64,000 nt of DNA from Picochlorum sp. 'celeri' (GCA_010909725.1 JAACMV010000015.1:682001-746000); one strand, 5' to 3'. Shown: positions 20,669 to 31,696, counted from the first letter of the stretch. Translations and numbers: made by a program. The notes: generated by a model from the letters alone, not told the origin.

Positions 20669-23635
20669 ATGAGTTCTGAGAACCGAGAATGGTCAGAGCG
20701 TGCCGGAGGCTTGGACATTGACCTGTCCATGTTTGGTGGTGGAGCCAAGGATCTTTTGGATGATTACGGCGAGAACGTCTATTCTGCAGTAGAAGATGAA
20801 TTTCGGAACATGGTTGTGGATATTACAGGGGAAGGTAAGCAACATGTGGCCATGGATGATGGGATAGAGCAGGAATTCTTTGGAGAAGAAGAGCGTCCTG
20901 AGTGGACCTGTGCGTACTGTGGGATGCAGTCACCAGCAAGTGTGGTCAAGTGTGTTGGTACCGGTAAATGGTTCTGTAATGGTCGTTCAGTGAATAATGC
21001 TTCCTGTATTGTGACTCATTTGGTCAAGTCTGGGAGGAAAGAGGTGGTGTTGCATAAACAGTCACCTCTTGGTGAGACTGTTTTGGAGTGCTATGCTACG
21101 GGGAATAAGAATGTATTCTCTCTTGGATTTGTTGCTTTACCGGATGAAAACACTGTGGTTTTATTGGGAAGGGATATTCCAGCTTCACACCCCGCTATTA
21201 AGGATTTGAATGTGGATATGAGCCAGTGGCAGCCACTGATACAAGATAGAGCTTTTGTCGATTGGTTAGTAAAACATCCTAGTGCGGAGGAGTTGAGAAA
21301 GTGTAAACGACTTCGGATTGAAGAAGCGAGTCGTTTGGAAGATATGTGGAAGAATGGACAGGGGGAGGCAACCCTCGATGATCTGGCATGGTATGGCAAT
21401 CTGGAGGAGGAATGCCTTCCTGTTGCCCTACATTACGGAGATGCAGGGATGTACGAGTCTGTATTTGGGTCATTGATTCATTTAGAGGCTGAGTATGAAA
21501 AAATGGTGAAAGAGAGTCAAGTAAGGCATAATGTTCAGGTAAAATGGGATACAGCATTGAATATGAGGCACCTTGCGAAGTTTAGTTTCCCTAATGATGG
21601 AGCGGATTCTAAAGTCATGGTTGGAGATGAATTGAGGCTGAAGCATCCGTGTCCTTCACTGGGGAGCCCACCATGGGAAGGGGTAGGAACTGTGATTCGA
21701 CTAGACAAGGCAACAGAGGAAATTCATTTGGAAATTCATCCGGCGGGAACCACTAGAAGCCATAATCGTAGATCTAAGAATAGATCTAAGAATATAAAAT
21801 CGTCGGAACCGCAAGAGCCGAGCAGTAAGGGTCCGCCAGTGCATGTAAATGGCGGGTATTCAGTAGAATTCGTGTGGAGGGGAGTATCGTATGAGAGGAT
21901 GCAGAATGCCCTTCGATCTTTCGTAGCAGATGATACATCTGTTTCTGGGTATATTTATCATTCTATTCTGGGGCATACCGTGCCAACGCCTTCCGTGAAG
22001 TCAACAATGCCAAAGCGGCTTTCTGCTCCAGGATTGCCACCTTTGAATCACTCACAGATGCATGCAGTTAAGAGGGTGTTGTCAGAGCCATTATCATTAA
22101 TTCAAGGTCCTCCTGGTACAGGAAAAACCGTCACCTCAGCCACGATTGTGTATCATTTAGCAAAGCAAGGGAAAGGACAGGTCTTGGTGACAGCACCATC
22201 CAATATTGCTGTGGATCATTTGGCTGAGAGAATCTCGTTAACAGGTCTACGGGTTGTCCGTATGCTATCAAAGACAAGAGAAGAAGTAGGGAGTTCCGTT
22301 GAGAATCTAACCTTGCAATACCAGATCCAGAATCTTGATATACCTGCTGCAGCTGAGCTGCGGAAACTGCAGCTGCTAAGGAACGAATTGGACGAACTTG
22401 CTCCACATGATGAGAAGAAATATCGCTATATTTTGCGTACATTGGAAAAGAAAGTCCTCAGCGCGGCCGATGTTATTTGTGTGACTTGTGTTGGGGCAGG
22501 AGATTCTAGGCTAGCCAACTTTAGTTTTAGAAGGGTGCTTATTGATGAAGCTACCCAAGCTGTGGAACCAGAGGCATTAATTCCTTTAGTTATGGGTTGC
22601 AAACAGGCTGTCTTGGTCGGGGATCATTGCCAGCTGGGACCAGTGATCGTGAATAAAAAGGCTGCTGATGCTGGACTATGTCAAAGTTTATTCGAGAGGC
22701 TCATGTTACTAGGTATCAAGCCAATTAGATTAGCCGTACAATACAGGATGCACCCAGCTCTTTCTGCTTTTCCTTCTAATATGTTTTACGAAGGCGCTCT
22801 TCAGAACGGTGTGAGTGCTGCAGAGCGCATTCATTCAGTCAGCCTTCCTTGGCCAAATCCAGACACCCCTTTAATGTTCTGGTCTCAACTGGGAGCTGAG
22901 GAAATCTCATCTTCTGGAACATCATATTTAAATAGAACAGAAGCCACTGCTGTTGAAAAACTCGTGACGCATCTCTTGAGAAACGGAATTAGGCCAGGGC
23001 AAATTGGAGTCATCACACCATATGAAGGTCAAAGGGCTCATGTCGTGTCTTTGATGACAAGAAATGGAACTCTCTCGCAAAATTTGTATGATGAGATAGA
23101 AGTGGCTAGCGTAGATTCGTTTCAAGGCAGAGAAAAAGATTATATAATCTTGTCATGTGTCAGGTCCAACGAGCATCAAGGCATTGGATTTCTGTCAGAT
23201 CCAAGGAGATTGAACGTGGCTCTGACTAGAGCAAGGTTCGGCTTGGTTATTCTAGGGAATCCGAAGGTTTTATCAAAGCAGATGATATGGTCAGCATTAG
23301 CATATCACTTCAAAGAAGAAGATGCTTTGGTAGAAGGATCACTGAAAGCTTTGAAACCTAGTACAGCGTCTCCCGGCCGTCAAAGAAAGTTTGCCATGGT
23401 TGGTATCGGACCAACTGGAATGAGCAAGTTCAGGCCTGTCACAAATGCTGGTGAACGATTCGAAGATCTTGACCGCAACTTTGAAGGAGAACAAAAGAAG
23501 AGGCGAGCCCATGTGTTCTCTAGAGACCCTTTCTCTATCGGAGATTTCCCAGCATTGGAGACAAGATCACGGGAAGTTACGGATCCAAATCATCCAGTCT
23601 CTCCGACGGCAAGCCAGGGAAACCACTTTTTCTAA
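20669..23635 (+). CDS. UPF1: ATP-dependent RNA helicase UPF1 (nonsense-mediated decay)
   Basis: Superfamily 1 helicase that drives nonsense-mediated mRNA decay. Intronless, 988 residues. The CH zinc domain starts near residue 75 with WTCAYCGMQSPASVVKC and continues through WFCNGRS. The helicase core has GPPGTGKT near residue 480, VDHLAERIS, the DEAT Walker B (IDEATQAVEPEALIP), VGDHCQLGPV, QYRMHPALS, VDSFQGREKDYIILS and LNVALTRAR. The C-terminus after the core is short, with few SQ sites, unlike the long phosphorylated tail of land plants and animals. The start ATG fits the conserved acidic N-terminus (SMFGGGAKDLLDDYGE). Identification is firm. Confidence 0.97.
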   Translation: MSSENREWSERAGGLDIDLSMFGGGAKDLLDDYGENVYSAVEDEFRNMVVDITGEGKQHVAMDDGIEQEFFGEEERPEWTCAYCGMQSPASVVKCVGTGKWFCNGRSVNNASCIVTHLVKSGRKEVVLHKQSPLGETVLECYATGNKNVFSLGFVALPDENTVVLLGRDIPASHPAIKDLNVDMSQWQPLIQDRAFVDWLVKHPSAEELRKCKRLRIEEASRLEDMWKNGQGEATLDDLAWYGNLEEECLPVALHYGDAGMYESVFGSLIHLEAEYEKMVKESQVRHNVQVKWDTALNMRHLAKFSFPNDGADSKVMVGDELRLKHPCPSLGSPPWEGVGTVIRLDKATEEIHLEIHPAGTTRSHNRRSKNRSKNIKSSEPQEPSSKGPPVHVNGGYSVEFVWRGVSYERMQNALRSFVADDTSVSGYIYHSILGHTVPTPSVKSTMPKRLSAPGLPPLNHSQMHAVKRVLSEPLSLIQGPPGTGKTVTSATIVYHLAKQGKGQVLVTAPSNIAVDHLAERISLTGLRVVRMLSKTREEVGSSVENLTLQYQIQNLDIPAAAELRKLQLLRNELDELAPHDEKKYRYILRTLEKKVLSAADVICVTCVGAGDSRLANFSFRRVLIDEATQAVEPEALIPLVMGCKQAVLVGDHCQLGPVIVNKKAADAGLCQSLFERLMLLGIKPIRLAVQYRMHPALSAFPSNMFYEGALQNGVSAAERIHSVSLPWPNPDTPLMFWSQLGAEEISSSGTSYLNRTEATAVEKLVTHLLRNGIRPGQIGVITPYEGQRAHVVSLMTRNGTLSQNLYDEIEVASVDSFQGREKDYIILSCVRSNEHQGIGFLSDPRRLNVALTRARFGLVILGNPKVLSKQMIWSALAYHFKEEDALVEGSLKALKPSTASPGRQRKFAMVGIGPTGMSKFRPVTNAGERFEDLDRNFEGEQKKRRAHVFSRDPFSIGDFPALETRSREVTDPNHPVSPTASQGNHFF

Positions 23636-23952
23636 CGACTGCTGGGGATAATGTGATAATCAGTGCGATGCATATCGACAAATCTAGATTCGTCCAGATC
23701 ATGGCCGTGGCCATGGCGCGATGGCGCCCAGATTCAGTGGGCGCCCCTCCTTGGTACCTGTCGAGGCACACAACAACGGAATTACGCTACGCTTTCGAGA
23801 AATCTCCTCCCGAAATTCTGCGATGATTGGCCCCGAAACCAAAAAAAATTGATCAAAGTTCAGTTTTGCGGGCAACGTATACCTTAATAAGTGTAAATAA
23901 ATAAGTAAACAGTGTGACAACTGTAATTTTGCTCATACCAAACAGAGGAAAT
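23636..23952. other. Spacer downstream of UPF1 with GC-rich hairpin
   Basis: 317 bp. GGCGCCCA and TGGGCGCC arms around a 7-nt loop (23723-23745) form a strong GC-rich hairpin inside a CATGG/GGCGC-rich patch about 90 bp after the UPF1 stop. It may be a 3' UTR structure or a promoter element of the small gene that follows. No RNA family was recognised. Confidence 0.35.
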
Positions 23953-24161
23953 ATGCCTATTTGCTGCTGTATTGTGCGTTCACGGAATGCTGCTCTTGAA
24001 TGGAGTTTGTGATGTTTAGAAATAAAATTTGAACTTTTATGCATATGTAGCGAATCATCAAGAAAGCTGCATCCGCTGGAGAGGATGACGAGACAGCTGC
24101 CCCGAGTAAGACTTCGTCTGGGAGCATGGTGAAGAACACCTCATCTTCTGCGCCGAAATAA
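23953..24161 (+). CDS. Candidate 43-residue protein, two exons
   Basis: Proposed from splice signals. Exon 1 (23953-23973) encodes MPICCCI; a GTGCGT donor, the commonest class in this window, opens a 77-bp intron (23974-24050) ending CATATGTAG. Exon 2 (24051-24161) encodes RIIKKAASAGEDDETAAPSK, then a Ser/Lys-rich end to SSSAPK and a TAA. The total is exactly 44 codons. Three Cys followed by a basic patch could be a lipidated or membrane-associated N-terminus. It ends 72 bp from the convergent aminopeptidase stop. Not recognised; it could also be the tail of a gene with earlier exons. Confidence 0.35.
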
Positions 24162-24233
24162 AGTCTTTGGTTCCAATTGATTGCACCTCTAAACTCTATT
24201 GCATGTGAAACTCAACCGAATATGTAATCAACT

Positions 24234-27200
24234 TTATCCTGGCCTTCCAGATGCAGGGGCACAAAGAGTATGTACAATGTTTTGCTCTGAAGCATGTGCC
24301 TGGGCCAACCTACCATGCCAGCTGGTAATCAAAGAGGGATTACACCGTGCTGCATACTTGGCTACAACTTTTGACAATTTTTCAATATCAGAAGATATTC
24401 GTGGCGTTCTGATATCTTTTAATGCCACACATGCCACATCACCACCCATGTCTTCGAGTAATGATATTGCTTTCTCTAAACCATCTTGCCCTCCTCTCCA
24501 GGACATGAGAACTACAGTATGCGCCAAATCCGCGCAGACGTCCACTATCTCACTCTTTGGATGTGGTTCTGTAGTTAAAATACTCTGCAGTGTTTCCTTC
24601 ACTATCGCATATTCTTGCACATAAATAATGCTATGCAAGCATCTGGTTCCCTCTGCAATATCTTCTTCCCCAAGGTAGCACTTGGATAATGCACGCGCCA
24701 TGTCGTTTGCTGAAGGCGATTCTTCACAAAGCCCACTTGCAAGTGCACCATATATTGTAGTGTAGAGGTCCACGCTGACTGCAGGTCTTTCTTGGCCATG
24801 CGCTTCATTGCTTGAGACAAGGTAGTGCCGAAATAAGGGTGTGGATCCAGAATGGCTACAGAGGGAAGCAATCCAATTCTGAGATGTCTCAGAATTTTGA
24901 TGAGTAGTTTCCTGATGGTTTCCGAGAGATTCGTACTGTACGGGATATAAAAGAATGCGCAAAATCAAATCTGGATGAGCTACATGACGCAAATATTCAT
25001 CCTCCTGGTTGCTTCCTTTCATCTTCATTTCAGCGTCATACTCGGGATAGAGTGTATGAAATATGTCTTGCAGTTTCAGAGCACATTCATTATCATTGAC
25101 ATAGGAACTTTTTCGAGCCAAATCCTCCAAGTCTGCCAATATTTGGTATGCTGGAGCAAGGAGAAGATATTCAGAAAGTCCTCGAGGAAAATCCTGAATG
25201 GTAGTACCAATAAAATCCAGCACGAATAGTGTAACACTCAAGGCTTGACTGTCTTCTAGCAATGCTATCTCGTAATGATCAAGCATGAGGTTGGCTAAAA
25301 AAATCAGCTTGTTTCTGAAATCTTCAAAATGGCATGACTTGTCATCTTGCAGAAGCATATCAATCATCTCAGACACTTGGCTCAATTGATATCGAATCCT
25401 CATAGTGTGTAGATTTATGTTGGGGCCTACTGCAGCTGAAGGCGAATAACTGTTCTTTGTCGAAACATGATCTGAGCCACATTGAGGCACAAAGTCCAGA
25501 TAAGGATGCTCCACCTCCCCCAATAGATTTTGGCACGTTCTCAATCTCTCCAGTTTAGCCTCATCAATACCATCAGTATTGATATGAGAAGAATTCCATG
25601 CACAAAAGGCTCTGACTTGAATGGCAGAGCTGTTCCTGTCAGTCTTATTACCCACTATTCCCAGCAATCCTGCCGGAAGGAACAGTAATGGAGCAACTGC
25701 AACATGAACAATGAAACTCGAAATCATGATATATCCTACAGTGTATGCATATGATTGTCTACGTACGGCTCCCGGCAGAAGAATTAACGTTATTAGGAAA
25801 AGCATCAATGCTAGAAAAAGCATCAAGCCCTAGATTGAAATTGCTTTTTTTATGCTGCTCAATTACGTTCAGAATATCAATGGTACCAAAAGAGTACTCC
25901 TTCAATAAATCCTGCAATGTAGAGAATAAATAGTCTTCATTCAAAAGAGAATACAGTGCAATAGCCCCCCTTGAGTATACAAGGCTGTCGTCCAAGTCAA
26001 GGTCAGATTTTGGAACCAATGGGCCACACAGTAAAGGATCCGTGCATTGCAAATTATTTTGAACTATTCCATCATGGACATGCTGCTTCTCTCCTCCGGG
26101 GGTAATGCCTATAAATCGAAACACATCAGTTGAAAGCCTGCTGTCTATATGATGCAAGCAGTAATATTCCACTGTGACAGCAAAACCTTCATTCAGAAAT
26201 AACTCGGTCCAATTCTTTGCAGTCATCATATTCCCGAGCCACTGATGAGCCACCTCATGGCACACAACTGACAGCATTTGATAATGCCAAAACGACCCGT
26301 TTCTATCAAGTAGGCGTACTTCATCAAAGATCAGCAAACCCCAGTTCTCCATGGCCCCCTTTCGACCTGGAAAAGCGACAAAATCAAAGACTTTCTGCGG
26401 CTGCTCTAGCTGAAACATATCTGTGTAGAATTCAAGCGCCTTCACACCTGCAACAACTGCTGGAGATGTACGATCCTTTCCACGGATTGACCATCCTCGT
26501 ACTTCATATATGCTATCCTGAACCTCCTCTATCGACCTTGAGGATACTACATCAACCTTGCCTGATACAAAAGCAACCAAGTACGTAGACATGATCGGCG
26601 TTGACTCGAAAACAACAACCCGAGAGGCCCCATCAGATGAATTGAACAAGTGGCTCTGCTTCCCATTACTCAAAACTACAGGGGCCTCATCATAAGGCGC
26701 CTCTACACGAATATGGAATATCGACTTGAAAAGAGGGGCATCAAGGCAGGGAAAAACTCTTCGAGCTCCATTTCTCTCCAATTGTGACCCCACAGCAATA
26801 CATTCTTGACATCCATCATCAATATTTCCCTTTGCTGTGTTCTCACATATGACATGTTTCGATCGATGCAAACCTAGGTCCGTAGCTTTATCTGAAACGA
26901 CGCCGCGATACACAATAGAGATCACGTAAGTTGCATCCTTCTCAAAAATGTGGCCCGGCCAATGAAGGGTGTATAGATTCTGTTCAAAACTCTGAGCAGG
27001 CTTTGCCTGTTTGTGCAACAAAACAAACTCATGCTGACACGCCTTTGTATCTGAACAAATTGAAATCTCAGCCGTTCCAGGCTTTGAAACACCAATAGCA
27101 TCAACCGTAAGATTCTCAGCATGGAATAATAGACAGGAAACACTCTGATGCATTCTCACAGTAACCCTTGTCTGGCCTTCAAACCCTGGCTCTTGGGTAT

Positions 27201-27549
27201 CGACACGAAACAATTCTGTATCAAAGTGCAGCGAAACATTGTACTCCTTTGGCTCGAATATCTGCAGGACGGCGCTAGAATAATCATCCAGATCAATGCT
27301 CCAAAGCCCACAGGATTTCAGTTCTTCTTCCCAGTTGCTGTCAACAGGATTATATTTGCCTACGAATATCCCTAGCAGCCCAAAGACGATTACTACAATG
27401 ATAAAAATAAATACAGAGATCCATAACTTTGTTTTGCGGCCGATCCGAGATGAAATGGGTACCCTATGAGAGCCAGTCTCCCGTTCGACTTGCTGTGCTG
27501 CTGTCAGGCACTCAGTTTCCGCCGCACTAATGGAATCGAATCCACGCAT
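24234..27549 (-). CDS. M1-family aminopeptidase, type II membrane protein
   Basis: Zinc metallo-aminopeptidase resembling animal aminopeptidase N. Exons are 27549-25767 and 25696-24234; the 70-bp intron starts GTACGT and ends TTGCAG; 1081 residues. A short cytosolic N-terminus precedes one membrane span (WISVFIFIIVVIVFGLLGIF, residues about 44-63), so the catalytic part is extracellular or lumenal. The exopeptidase motif GAMENWG is near residue 400, the zinc site HEVAHQWLGN with NEGFA near 430-455, and the proton-donor Tyr in LVYSRGA. The region after the intron is weakly conserved; its helical stretch looks like an ERAP1_C-like domain. I do not see a clear middle beta domain. Confidence 0.85.
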
Positions 27550-27794
27550 TTCATGTTGAATTTATATTCAGAATATAAGGAATTGCTGCATGAGATGCTG
27601 CATCATCACACATGATGGCAGCTGATCACAACATTGCTGCATCTTCCATCTTTTAAAGCTTGGACTCAGTCCTCCATGTCGAAAATGCAGGGTCATCTTG
27701 CAACACTGGGCCATTAATAACACAAATTGCTGATACAGATCGGTATAATTTGATAGTATCCGTGTTTGAATAAAGAAGGGTAGTGGAAATAGTC

Positions 27795-28366
27795 ATGTCG
27801 ACTGAGCAGAAACAAGAAAAAACACTCGTTCCTCCTGGAACTGGGGAGGCCATGGTAACGGACAATGCTGAGGAGAAACAAGCAGATATGCCACCATCTG
27901 TAGAAGATGATTCGAAAAAAGCGGAAAACCCAAAGGGGGGTGAGGGACAACCTGAGACCGTTGTTGAAAAATCGAAAGATGCTGGAGAAGCCAAGAAAAA
28001 GGATGAAGGCGATAAAGCAGCACCAGTGAAGGAAGAACCAACTGAGGAAGATCTGAAAACAATGCCTGTGAGAAAATATCTTGAGACCACAGGTATGCAG
28101 AATGCTTCAGGGACATGTTTAGTGGTGAGGACCGGTTTGTTTGTTGACCATGATGATTGTTGTTGTTGTTGTGTGCAGTCGTTGGTGTAGTGATGCAAGG
28201 AATGCAACAGCTTGTACGAAGGAGACCCGATGATCCAGTTGAATGGCTGGCTGATTTCCTGCAGAGAAATAATCCGAAAAAGAGAAAGATGGAGGAGGAG
28301 CCTCAAACAGAAAAGCCCCCCTCAGATGCTGTTGCACCTGCTGCAGCAGCTGTGAAAGCAGATTAA
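27795..28366 (+). CDS. DPY30: Dpy-30 homologue (COMPASS histone methyltransferase subunit)
   Basis: Exons 27795-28092 and 28179-28366, with an 86-bp intron (GTATGC donor; acceptor preceded by a TTG microsatellite), give 161 residues. The Dpy-30 dimerisation motif spans the splice site: PVRKYLETT, then VVGVVMQGMQQLVRRRP and DPVEWLADFLQRNNPKK. Such motifs form the X-type helical dimer that binds Ash2L in COMPASS or AKAP-like helices in cilia. The first 95 residues are Glu/Lys-rich and disordered, and the tail is Ala/Pro-rich. Whether it acts in chromatin or cilia cannot be told. Convergent with the Get2-like gene at 28 bp. Confidence 0.88.
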
Positions 28367-28394
28367 AAATCTCACATTACCATGGTATTTACAT

Positions 28395-29491
28395 TCAACT
28401 CCAAGCTAATGGTAATAACTGATACGAAACCGAAATGACTATGTAATATCCAGCATCGAGAAACAGTGTATTGATGAGAGTTTTAAACAAGTTGACGCTC
28501 TTGAGTACTTTTGCTACATGTGGAGGGAGCAACTTGACCATTTTACTCATGATGCTGAACTCATTTTGTTGTATCGAAGAATCATCGCCTCCATCCACGT
28601 GCTTTTCAAGTATTGATGGACTCATGTATGACACAAGGAAAACTGACAACATTACTCCCAAGCTTATGGCAAATACAAACAACATGGGTTTGTTGTTCAA
28701 TATATGCAGCAAAAGTCCTGGTGGAATGTACTCAAAAGCAGATCGTTGGATCTTTTGTACGCCGTACTTGTGACTCCTAGAAAGACATTGAGTCATGGTG
28801 CCAGCATCAAAACGCTGAACAATCTGTGAGCAGGATGCAACAGCTCTTTGATAGCTCGCGCGGATATCCCTATCTGTAGCCAATTGGGTATGTGTTCCAT
28901 CCTTGAATAGACATAGGAGCAGTGACATGAGAAAAACTGCCATCATTCTCAATCTCTGTGATGTGGCAATAGAGGCACTCATCCGTTCAACCTTGTTCAA
29001 GGAATGCAAACGCAACAATCCAGCCGACCTGGTCCTCTTCTTCTTGTTTGCTGACCCAGGGGACGACAATCCTACCGAATACTTGGTCCATGCGCCATCC
29101 GCAGCTGTCCCCACCTTTCTCGTCGTCTGTGCCGCGACACGGGGCCCCTCTGTGTTCAAGTGAGACGCCCTGTCCACCTGCTTCTCGCGACCCGGTGCTT
29201 TCCGAGCAGGCAATTTGGGTCCCATTGATGAACCTTCATCCATCTTTTTGCCATCAAATGTCGTCTCATCATGCCCTGAATGCAAAATAGAGTCGCACAG
29301 CGACAAATGAATACGTGGCAATTTCCTCGATTGGAAATGTAATCGTTCATACAAACAAACAAAGAGACCATACCTGCATCAGATGACATCTTCTGCTGTA
29401 ACCCTGTTATCTTTTCTAATCTAGTGTTCCCCCTCTCGAGAATCTTGCGTCTTCTCCTCTCAGCTGGACTCAAAATTTCCTCCTCCGACAT
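28395..29491 (-). CDS. GET2: Get2/CAML-like tail-anchored protein receptor subunit
   Basis: Predicted ER-membrane receptor subunit that captures the Get3 ATPase carrying tail-anchored proteins. Exons are 29491-29374 and 29275-28395, with a 98-bp intron; 332 residues. The diagnostic part is the cytosolic start: LSPAERRRRKILERGNTRLE followed by KITG, matching the Get2/CAML Get3-binding helix. A long basic linker follows. Hydrophobic segments appear at MMAVFLMSLLLCLF, MLFVFAISLGVMLSVFLVSY and LFLDAGYYIVISVSYQLL, giving the expected three spans. It starts 44 bp downstream of the VDE-related stop on the same strand. Confidence 0.75.
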
Positions 29492-29535
29492 GCTGTTTTT
29501 CTTGTCTACATGTGCTACAACGATGATGGATTGTT

Positions 29536-31272
29536 TTACAACGCAGATGTACTAAAATCTTGACAATTGGAATTGTCAACAGTGGATAACTCCCACATTT
29601 TAATCCCAGCCTTGTCCAAACTTGTTTGAATCCTGTCCACATCGCCACTCGTCGATGGCCAGGTGCCATCTCGGCTTGCGAGGATGGCACCTGTATATGA
29701 AAGCCCTGCTCTTGCAGCAGCACCTTTGTAGGAGAACACACACCATTCTAATGCTTCATGGCAATCCAGGATGACCCAGTCTTCCAAGCTCGTGACGCCA
29801 TTGTCCAGCACGGAAAATCGAAATGTTCCAGGGGTGTCCTGTGGGCGGACTCTGTACAGTCTATCTCTCCACACAATCCTGTCATCGATTGTCTTTACTT
29901 TGAAAATTGGTCTATACCAGAAACTATTCTTAGCTTTTCCTGGATAAAAGAGTTGAAATTGGCAGGGGAAGTAATCATATGCTGCATTCTTACCGGCAAA
30001 CACTCTCCATGAAAACACTTCTCTTTCTGAAAGATCAAGAGAACTCTGTGCGTCATCCAGCCACCCGACGAACAAGTCTTGCGCCAGAGCATGTGTCATC
30101 TTTTGTCCTTGAAATTCAGCCATCGGCTTTGGTTCAGGTTTGCTGGGTATGCTTGCGTCCAAACCCAAGCAGTTGTGCTTTTGCAGAATGCACAGACTGA
30201 ACTCTTGGAGTGGCACAGACTCATACGATGCAATGCATCGATACGAGCACACTTGATCATTAAAGCTGCAAGAATTCAGACAATCCAATGCCGTCTTGCA
30301 CTCTGGATCAGTAACGCACTGAAAGATTTCAGAACCGCACTTGGATACCATGCAATATAATTCTGACAGACCTGCATCAGATCTCTTTGTAGAATTCTGT
30401 ACTGCTGGAACAGGTTGCAATGCAACATTGATGAAAACTAAAAATGAGTAGAACAAATCATCGGACGATTTCCTTCCATACAACTCCATAATACTGCCCA
30501 CTGCGGCCCTAGCGTCCTTTTGTTTTGGCAACACCATGTCTACTACTGCTTCTATCAGCCCAGGGTACCGCCCCTTCTTTGACACATCCGACCCTTGTAT
30601 TCGATTCATATCAACCAGAATATCACTTGAATCTACTGCAATAAACGAATCGAAGGACGCTGTTTGCGCCTTCACCTGAGCAGCATCATCATCATTCTTG
30701 ATTCCAAGAGCCATAATGCCATCCACATCTCCAGCACCAATTGGTTCTCCTACACCATACACCCTCAACGAATATCCAGGATCTTCCCATCCTAATCGAG
30801 TGTTCATATGCTCCAAGACATCCTTCCACGCCGCCCCACCAAGAGTACTCGTTTCATCAGGATGCACTATCACTCCCAGAGTAACACCTCCACCAGAAAA
30901 ACCACTCGTATCACCTCCACCCACCCCTACCCCAACCACCCTATCTGATGTCCTTCTATATAAACTTGAAAACCCAAAACTCAATGCCAACGTCATCGTG
31001 ACAGCAAAGGAGGCCACCGTGACGGAAGACATGTGACTCGTCCTTGTCGACAACCCTATTCCGCGACGTCTCTTCAGCGGCACAGCATCATCGCCATATA
31101 TCACCTTTCTATCGACTACAGAATGAGTCTGACATCGAGTCGCCTGCATTCGTCGTCTTCCACCCCCACCAGAGTGGTGGGAATAGTGGTGGGTTTGTGC
31201 CACATGTCCACGGTGGACAGGAGTCGTTTTTGCCGCCCTATTCGTGTAATTTGAAGAATACGACATTCTCAT
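29536..31272 (-). CDS. VDR: Violaxanthin de-epoxidase-related (VDR) protein
   Basis: Single-exon 578-residue protein of the VDE lipocalin family. Plant VDR resembles violaxanthin de-epoxidase but its substrate is not settled. The Cys-rich block near residues 305-370 (LYCMVSKCGSEIFQC, DPECKTALDCLNSC, CILQKHNCLG) precedes the lipocalin barrel with FPCQFQLFYPGKAKNSFWY, RLYRVRPQDTPGTFRFSVLD and AGLSYTGAILASRDGTWP. The N-terminal 110 residues are basic, with LKRRRG before a hydrophobic stretch (VTVASFAVTMTLALSFGF), consistent with a bipartite thylakoid-lumen signal. It is tandem with neighbours: 49 bp after ATP synthase g and 44 bp before Get2. Confidence 0.85.
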   Translation of the reverse strand: MRMSYSSNYTNRAAKTTPVHRGHVAQTHHYSHHSGGGGRRRMQATRCQTHSVVDRKVIYGDDAVPLKRRRGIGLSTRTSHMSSVTVASFAVTMTLALSFGFSSLYRRTSDRVVGVGVGGGDTSGFSGGGVTLGVIVHPDETSTLGGAAWKDVLEHMNTRLGWEDPGYSLRVYGVGEPIGAGDVDGIMALGIKNDDDAAQVKAQTASFDSFIAVDSSDILVDMNRIQGSDVSKKGRYPGLIEAVVDMVLPKQKDARAAVGSIMELYGRKSSDDLFYSFLVFINVALQPVPAVQNSTKRSDAGLSELYCMVSKCGSEIFQCVTDPECKTALDCLNSCSFNDQVCSYRCIASYESVPLQEFSLCILQKHNCLGLDASIPSKPEPKPMAEFQGQKMTHALAQDLFVGWLDDAQSSLDLSEREVFSWRVFAGKNAAYDYFPCQFQLFYPGKAKNSFWYRPIFKVKTIDDRIVWRDRLYRVRPQDTPGTFRFSVLDNGVTSLEDWVILDCHEALEWCVFSYKGAAARAGLSYTGAILASRDGTWPSTSGDVDRIQTSLDKAGIKMWELSTVDNSNCQDFSTSAL

Positions 31273-31321
31273 CTACTACTACTATATATTTTTGTATTAC
31301 ATATTCCTATACAAGACCAAA

Positions 31322-31696
31322 TCAAATGTCATATCCAGTAATCGACCCTCCCCTTCCAACAATCTCACCAATAGCAAACCAAGCATACAATTCTGCCGCA
31401 AACGCAAGATACACGCCCATCTCTTGCGCAGAAAGATCACCTATGTTGCATAACTTGCCCTTGACCACTCCCAATTCCTTCTCAGAATGCTCAATACCTG
31501 CAGGTATTTTCGACATTTTCGTGAAAAACCATTGCTTTGCCAGCTTATCTGCAGCGACCTCATCCTTCACCACATATTCAGCGTTATTCTTCATCATGCT
31601 TTCATACTGCTTAATGGTCTCAGTGCGAGCAGTCTTGTACAAGGGATCCAGCGCCTGCTTTGCCTTTGATGCGGCCTGATATATCCGCGATGCCAT
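31322..31696 (-). CDS. Mitochondrial ATP synthase subunit g
   Basis: Small membrane subunit of the F-type ATP synthase, involved in dimerisation. Single exon, 124 residues from the ATG at 31696 (MASRIYQAASKAKQALDP). The central amphipathic part ends with QWFFTKMSKIPAGIEHSEKE, and the C-terminal membrane segment LYAWFAIGEIVGRGGSITGY carries the family's glycine motif. The frame runs 15 bases further upstream without an ATG. Family assignment rests on this C-terminal motif and the length. Confidence 0.85.
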   Translation of the reverse strand: MASRIYQAASKAKQALDPLYKTARTETIKQYESMMKNNAEYVVKDEVAADKLAKQWFFTKMSKIPAGIEHSEKELGVVKGKLCNIGDLSAQEMGVYLAFAAELYAWFAIGEIVGRGGSITGYDI

